From Bdellovibrionales bacterium (GTDB lineage: Bacteria > Bdellovibrionota > Bdellovibrionia > Bdellovibrionales > UBA1609), in NCBI GenBank assembly GCA_015163875.1, contig JAAOIH010000005.1, positions 1-64,000 of the forward strand: a DNA stretch of 64,000 nt, given 5' to 3'. Both the position numbers and the translations under genes were made by a program. Positions 58,668 to 64,000 of the stretch are shown piece by piece (position 1 is the stretch's first letter; every line of letters starts with the position of its first letter). Under the pieces are notes generated by a model. That model was not told where the DNA came from and searched no databases. It worked only from the letters and a program-made list of their open reading frames with translations.

Positions 58668-60164
58668 TTACTTAGCTATTGCCTTAACTAAAATTCTACT
58701 TTCTAATCGTAAATATTTTTTTGCTACTCTTTGAACATCTGATGCTGTAACTAAATTATATTTTTCTAATTTAGTAAAAAAATTATTATAATCACCCTCA
58801 AGCACCTCAGCTGAAATTAAATTCATTGTTTTTTTATAAACTGTTTTTATTTCATCAACTTCTAAAAACTGTAATTGATTTATAGCAATTTGTAACTCTT
58901 CTTTAGAAACTCCATTTTTTTGTAAATTTTTAATTTCTTGTTGAATAATATCTAAAACTTCTTTAACAGAAGATTTAGGTAAAATATTAGCTCCAAAATA
59001 TATAGCCCCAACTCTGTTTAAAGGGTAATTTCCTGCATAAATATCACTTACTAAGTTTTTTTGAACATATATAATTTTATCTAGCCTTGAAGATGTACTT
59101 CCTGATAAAATGTGCATTAAAATATCTATTGCATATTTATCTTTATGAGTAATAAAAACTCCTGGATAGGCAAAAATAAATTGCGATTGTAAAACTTTTT
59201 TAAATTTATATTTATTATTTTTTAATTGTTTTTCTTTTTGAATATCTTTAAAATCAATATCTTTAGCTTTTACAAAATCAGGCTTTGTAAACTTAAGCCT
59301 ATTTATTTTACTTGATTCTATGCTGTCATAATATTTATAAATCCATTTTTTAGCCTGACTAGGGTCAAAATCTCCTCCAATTGCAATGACAGTATTATTT
59401 GGACTGTAATATTTTTTATAAAAATCATGAAAGTCTTGTAAAGTAGATTTGTTTAAGTCTTCCATGCTTCCGATTATAGAATGTGAATAGCCAGAGCCTT
59501 TATATAAATTTTGCAACAAAGACTTAAACATTAAGCTTGAAACGCTGCTTTCTCCTCTAATTTTTTCGTCAGTAACAGCTCCTCTTTCGCTATTAATTAA
59601 GGCTTCAGCCTCTGATTTTTTAGATGGGTCAAATAATATTAATTTTTTCATTCTTTCAGACTCTGACTTAATTGCCCACTCTAATTGAACATTAGATAAA
59701 TTCATATGATAAACTGTTGAGTCATAATTTGTAAAAGCATTGTTGCTTCCACCTAAAACAGAGGTTGTAATTTCAAATTCTTCTGAGCTAATATTTTCTG
59801 TTCCTTTAAATAAAAGATGTTCAAAAAAATGTGCGTAGCCTGTTTGTCCGCTTGGCTCATCACTTGATCCAGTTTTTACCCATTGAACATAAGTTAACAA
59901 AGTTGGGGTTGAGTGATCTTCGCATAGTAACACTGTTAATCCATTATTTAATACAAATTTTTCTACTTTTAAATTCAATACAGCTCCTAAAGAAGATAAG
60001 TTTCTATTTTTATTGTTTGTGTTTAAGTGTTGGTTTTTAGTATAAGTTTTTTTTGTTGTAGTCTTATAGTATAAGTTAGCAAAATAACTTACACTAACTA
60101 AAGCTGCAAATAAAATAAAAATTTTTTTTTTATTGTATGTGTTTTTTTTAAAACAGCTTTTCAT
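58668..60164 (-). CDS. M16-family zinc metallopeptidase
   Basis: HFFEHLLFKGT zinc motif with downstream NSERGAVTDEKI region. Confidence 0.92.
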   Translation of the reverse strand: MKSCFKKNTYNKKKIFILFAALVSVSYFANLYYKTTTKKTYTKNQHLNTNNKNRNLSSLGAVLNLKVEKFVLNNGLTVLLCEDHSTPTLLTYVQWVKTGSSDEPSGQTGYAHFFEHLLFKGTENISSEEFEITTSVLGGSNNAFTNYDSTVYHMNLSNVQLEWAIKSESERMKKLILFDPSKKSEAEALINSERGAVTDEKIRGESSVSSLMFKSLLQNLYKGSGYSHSIIGSMEDLNKSTLQDFHDFYKKYYSPNNTVIAIGGDFDPSQAKKWIYKYYDSIESSKINRLKFTKPDFVKAKDIDFKDIQKEKQLKNNKYKFKKVLQSQFIFAYPGVFITHKDKYAIDILMHILSGSTSSRLDKIIYVQKNLVSDIYAGNYPLNRVGAIYFGANILPKSSVKEVLDIIQQEIKNLQKNGVSKEELQIAINQLQFLEVDEIKTVYKKTMNLISAEVLEGDYNNFFTKLEKYNLVTASDVQRVAKKYLRLESRILVKAIAK

Positions 60165-60355
60165 AAAAATCCTTTTTTGATTTTTTTAATTTACAGCCAC
60201 AGGCTAACAAAAATTACACACCTTGCATAGATATAAATATTTAAAAATAATACAAATGCTAGACTATAGGCTATTGCAAAAAAAAGAACCTTATATTTTT
60301 TTAAAAACTCTATAAACTCTATAAAGTAATAGAAACTATTCATCTGGAGAAAACT

Positions 60356-61003
60356 ATGGATTTTACAAATGCTTTTTTTAATATAGCAAAATGGGGACAT
60401 GAAATTACTTTGTATCTTTTAATTTTATTAAGCATTGCAAGCATAGCTTTTATTTTAGAGCGTTGGTTTTTTTTAAAAAATATTCTTTTAAAAAGCAAAG
60501 TTGCAAAAAGTAATATAAACAGCATAATACAAACCGGTGAATTAAAAAGTTTAGAAAATTTAGCTTACGACAAAAGCTCTTTAGAGGGAGAAATTACCTC
60601 CTACACTCTTTCATATATTAAAAAAAATAGCAAAAAAGGTATAAGCGAATTATTTTCGGCCTTTATACAAGATAAAAAACAATTATTAGACAAGCGCTTA
60701 AGTTTTTTAGCAAGCGTAGGGTCAAACGCTCCGTTTATTGGTTTATTAGGAACTGTTTTTGGAATCATGGACGCGTTTAAAGAATTGGCAAAATCTCAAG
60801 GTGATGCAAGTGGAGTTATGCTTGGAATATCTAAAGCTCTTTTGGCAACTGCTGTTGGGTTAATTGTAGCAATACCTGCAGTAATAGCTTTTAACTTTTT
60901 TAAAGCAAGGGTTGGTGAAATTTGTAGCAATTTACATAATCTTCAAGATTTATTTGTTGCCTATGGTCACAACTATGAAAGCTTACAAGACAAACAATCT
61001 TAA
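60356..61003 (+). CDS. exbB: MotA/TolQ/ExbB-family proton channel protein
   Basis: Three TM pattern; SVGSNAPFIGLLGTVFGIMDAFKEL, ISKALLATAVGLIVAIPAVIAFN. Confidence 0.9.
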   Translation: MDFTNAFFNIAKWGHEITLYLLILLSIASIAFILERWFFLKNILLKSKVAKSNINSIIQTGELKSLENLAYDKSSLEGEITSYTLSYIKKNSKKGISELFSAFIQDKKQLLDKRLSFLASVGSNAPFIGLLGTVFGIMDAFKELAKSQGDASGVMLGISKALLATAVGLIVAIPAVIAFNFFKARVGEICSNLHNLQDLFVAYGHNYESLQDKQS

Positions 61004-61025
61004 ATAAAAAACTAAGGACTAAATA

Positions 61026-61430
61026 ATGGGAGCCTCTATAAACAATAGCGATGATCAAATTGCAGAGATTAATATTGTCCCTTTTGTAGATATTATTTTA
61101 GTTGTTTTAATTATATTTATGGTAACTGCACCCATGATTATAACCCCTAGCATTAAAGTAAATTTACCTAAAGCTAGCTCTGGAACAAAAACTGCAGCTT
61201 CGCCATTAAATATTAGTATAAGCAGAACTGGCAAAGTTAGGATTAATGGCAGAGTAATTAGCACACGACATATTGTTTCTAAAATAAAAAAAATGTTAAA
61301 AAAAAATAAAAAACTACAAGCTATTATTTCTGCTGACAAAAGAGTAGCTCATGGTAAAGTTATTTCTGTTATAGACAAAGTAAAATCAGCTGGTGTTTTT
61401 AAATTTGCTATTTCTATAGATAAAAAATAA
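61026..61430 (+). CDS. exbD: ExbD/TolR-family biopolymer transport protein
   Basis: INIVPFVDIILVVLIIFMVTAP with TM Asp. Confidence 0.92.
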   Translation: MGASINNSDDQIAEINIVPFVDIILVVLIIFMVTAPMIITPSIKVNLPKASSGTKTAASPLNISISRTGKVRINGRVISTRHIVSKIKKMLKKNKKLQAIISADKRVAHGKVISVIDKVKSAGVFKFAISIDKK

Positions 61431-61445
61431 ATAAAGGACTATGTA

Positions 61446-61883
61446 ATGAAAAATATTTTAACTTTTTTACCTATTAAAAATACTATTTTAAAAAATAATA
61501 AAGCAATGACTCTTTTAGAGATTATGATTGTTTTAGCCATTGTTGCTTTAATGGCTTCTGTAATAGGGCCAAAATTGATAGGTCAGTTAAATAGCTCTAA
61601 AGTAAAAGAGGTAAAAATTCAAATATCAGAATTAAGTAAAACTTTAGATATTTTTTATACAGATTGTGGTTTTTACCCAGAAAATCTAGAAGATTTAATT
61701 AAAAAACCAAGCAAATGTAAAAATTGGGGGCCTGATGCTTATATTAAAAAAATTCCAAAAGATGCGTGGGGCGAAGAATTTATTTACGAGCTAGAAGACA
61801 ATAAACCAATTATTATCTCTTACGGAGAAGACAGAAGAGAGGGTGGAACAAAAAACGCCACTGACTTATCTTCGGAAGACTAA
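61446..61883 (+). CDS. gspG: Type II secretion major pseudopilin GspG
   Basis: NNKA|MTLLEIMIVLAIVALMASVIGPKL; C-terminal WGEEFIYE...YGEDRREGGT. Confidence 0.95.
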   Translation: MKNILTFLPIKNTILKNNKAMTLLEIMIVLAIVALMASVIGPKLIGQLNSSKVKEVKIQISELSKTLDIFYTDCGFYPENLEDLIKKPSKCKNWGPDAYIKKIPKDAWGEEFIYELEDNKPIIISYGEDRREGGTKNATDLSSED

Positions 61884-61910
61884 AATAATTTTTATAAAAA
61901 TAAAAAATTT

Positions 61911-62531
61911 GTGAGATTAAAAAAAAAATATTGTTTTTTTTCACTTAATAACAATAAAGCATTTAGCCTTTTAGAGGTAATGATAGTGCTTGCTATTTTG
62001 GCATCAATTGCAAGCCTTGCTATACCTCAATTATCTAGTCAAAATTATTCTAGAAAAAGTTTTTTTAGAAAACTTATTGCATTAGACAAACAGTTAAGAA
62101 GTTTGGCACAATTACAAAATCGTACATATAGAATTAATTTTAAAATAAAATCATCAGAAAAAAAAACACCTAGTCTTTTTTGGATAGATTATAAAAGCGG
62201 AAGAGAAACAATAATTATTGCAAAAAATAATCTTTTTAAAAACAAAGCTCCTGTTAACAATGGATGGGAAATGGCAAGCAAAATATTTAAAACAAAACAA
62301 CAGCTACCTCACCTGCTAGAAATTGTAAGTGTAGAGCTAGAAGGTTATAAAAAAGCATTGAGCTCTGGTTTAATTTCTATTTATTTTTTTCCAGAAGGAG
62401 TTACTCAAAAATCTGTAATACATTTTTCAGAAAACAAAAAGCATGAATGGTCATTTATAACACGAACTTTTATCAGTAAAGACAACTTACTGTTTAAAAA
62501 TATTTCATTTAAAGAAGCTTTTCAACAATAA
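61911..62531 (+). CDS. gspH: Type II secretion minor pseudopilin GspH
   Basis: GTG start; NNNKA|FSLLEVMIVLAILASIASLAIPQL. Confidence 0.85.
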   Translation: MRLKKKYCFFSLNNNKAFSLLEVMIVLAILASIASLAIPQLSSQNYSRKSFFRKLIALDKQLRSLAQLQNRTYRINFKIKSSEKKTPSLFWIDYKSGRETIIIAKNNLFKNKAPVNNGWEMASKIFKTKQQLPHLLEIVSVELEGYKKALSSGLISIYFFPEGVTQKSVIHFSENKKHEWSFITRTFISKDNLLFKNISFKEAFQQ

Positions 62532-62553
62532 AAAAACGGTTTAATATTAAATA

Positions 62554-63051
62554 ATGTATACAACTTCTAAAAACAAAGGTCTGACACTAATTGAAGTTTT
62601 AATTTCTGTAGCAATTTTAGTTGGTGGTGCTGTGGTTATTAGTAGCTCGTGGTCTGGTACTTTATTAAAAATTAGAAAGGCTAAAATTTATAACGAAGTT
62701 CATTATTTACTACAAAAAAAAATGGCCGAAGTAGAAATTAAATACAAAAACACTCCTGTTAACGAAATACCAGATGAAAGTAATGGAACTTTTAAAAGTC
62801 CTTATAAAAAATATATATGGCAAATAAAATCACAAAATATGCCACTTCCTAATTTAAAATCTTTAATTGAAAGTCAAAACACAGACGAGCAGTCTCAAAA
62901 TATTTTATTAACTGCAATGTCTGGCTTAGCTAAAGCTGTTAAAGAAGTACAGGTGACAGTAATTCTTACTAATAAAAAAAATCCTATATCTTATAATTTA
63001 GCCACATACTTTGTTGATTATAAAATAGCATCTAAAATAGGTGGCTTTTAA
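62554..63051 (+). CDS. gspI: Type II secretion minor pseudopilin GspI
   Basis: KNKG|LTLIEVLISVAILVGGAVV; located between gspH and gspJ. Confidence 0.85.
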   Translation: MYTTSKNKGLTLIEVLISVAILVGGAVVISSSWSGTLLKIRKAKIYNEVHYLLQKKMAEVEIKYKNTPVNEIPDESNGTFKSPYKKYIWQIKSQNMPLPNLKSLIESQNTDEQSQNILLTAMSGLAKAVKEVQVTVILTNKKNPISYNLATYFVDYKIASKIGGF

Positions 63052-63872
63052 TGCATGCATTAATATTTACAAATAACAAAGCTTTTACTTTAATTGAAAC
63101 ATTAATTGCAACTACTATTTTAGCTTTTTTATCTATAAGCAGCTCTCAAAGTATTAGCCAAGCATTACATCAAAAAAAAAAGATACAAATGCGAATTGAT
63201 AATAATACTAAAATACAACAAAGTCTTAACTTAATACAAAGAGACATAAATCTTATTTATAATTATTCTGATATACCAGAAGCTGTTAATCAATTAAGTC
63301 AATTTTCTAGTTGGAAAAAACAAATTTTAGCTAATAGAAAATTAAAGCCAAGCGAGCAATCTAATGTTATTAGGCCTAAAATTATTCCATTAAAATTTTT
63401 ATATAAATTTCAAGGCAGCGAAGAAAGAATTAATTTTATTAGTGCTAGCCAAGCTAGATTATTTGCTAATCAACAATTATCTAAATTACAAGAAGTTAGC
63501 TACTATGTTGAAAGCTGCAACAAAGAAAACAAAGGTTTATGTTTGTGGCGAAGAAGCTCTGCTATAATTGATTCTAATATTGAATCTGGGGGAAGTGCCT
63601 TTAGTATTTTACCCAATGTTAACAGTTTAAAATTTCGCTATATAGGAGGAGATGAAAAAACACCTGAATGGAAAACTGAATGGAAGTCTTCAAGCGAAGT
63701 TAATGTTTTAGACCAGCTTCCACACGCTGTTGAAATTATTTTAGAAATAAAAAATAAAGAAAAAATTTTAAAATTTAACAAAGTTGCTCTTATTCATCAT
63801 TCTAATATTTTTTCTCCAAAAATTAAAATTCCAAAAATTAATTCTACAGAAAATTCAACCTCTAGAAAATAA
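63051..63872 (+). CDS. gspJ: Type II secretion minor pseudopilin GspJ
   Basis: NNKA|FTLIETLIATTILAFLSISSSQSI; overlaps gspI stop. Confidence 0.87.
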   Translation: MHALIFTNNKAFTLIETLIATTILAFLSISSSQSISQALHQKKKIQMRIDNNTKIQQSLNLIQRDINLIYNYSDIPEAVNQLSQFSSWKKQILANRKLKPSEQSNVIRPKIIPLKFLYKFQGSEERINFISASQARLFANQQLSKLQEVSYYVESCNKENKGLCLWRRSSAIIDSNIESGGSAFSILPNVNSLKFRYIGGDEKTPEWKTEWKSSSEVNVLDQLPHAVEIILEIKNKEKILKFNKVALIHHSNIFSPKIKIPKINSTENSTSRK

Positions 63873-63884
63873 AAATTTAAAACT

Positions 63885-64000
63885 ATGAAAATAAAAATTT
63901 TATCTCCTTTTTTTATTCTTAAAAGCAATAAGGCTGTTGCTTTGTTATTAGCATTATTTAGTCTTACTATGAGCATTTGGGTGGCAACAGAAATTTCTTA
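63885..64000 (+). CDS. gspK: Type II secretion minor pseudopilin GspK, 5' fragment truncated by window end
   Basis: MKIKILSPFFILKSNKAVALLLALFSLTMSIWVATEIS; position after gspJ. Confidence 0.75.
   Translation, partial: MKIKILSPFFILKSNKAVALLLALFSLTMSIWVATEIS

Noticed and set aside
60191-60525. Short hydrophobic minus ORFs 60191..60400 and 60340..60525
   Set aside because: Overlap the exbB start and leader; hydrophobicity is a by-product of AT-rich sequence
61055-61339. 94-aa minus ORF
   Set aside because: Antisense to exbD with no independent evidence

Overview
AT-rich bacterial chromosomal window, densely coded on both strands. Gene content suggests a low-GC Bdellovibrionota-like bacterium, but this is inference only; no 16S gene is present. 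Housekeeping genes include pepN, lgt, an HtrA-type protease, nrnA, pckA, gloB, rpmG-truA-rplM-rpsI, typA, gltX, ftsY, smc, nusB, mpl, xth, an EF-G, and an M16 protease pair. A type II secretion system is split into two blocks: gspCDEF (20.8-26.9 kb) and exbB-exbD-gspGHIJ plus a truncated gspK (60.4-64.0 kb). The least explained region is 2.6-16.9 kb. It has three consecutive minus-strand couplets of a predicted outer-membrane beta-barrel followed by a large predicted lipoprotein. Two of these couplets are recognisably paralogous, and their lipoproteins carry C-terminal EF-hand-like loops and in-frame microsatellites. A ~217 bp MITE-like element with IS21-like terminal repeats sits beside the third couplet and appears to supply the start codon of the neighbouring gene. 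Other points of interest: a 32-bp perfect palindrome with a degenerate third copy after gspF; an apparent AUA start codon for truA; a large coiled-coil secreted protein with five 24-bp repeats; and pseudopilins with an unusual NNKA cleavage context. I saw no convincing tRNA, rRNA or CRISPR array by eye.
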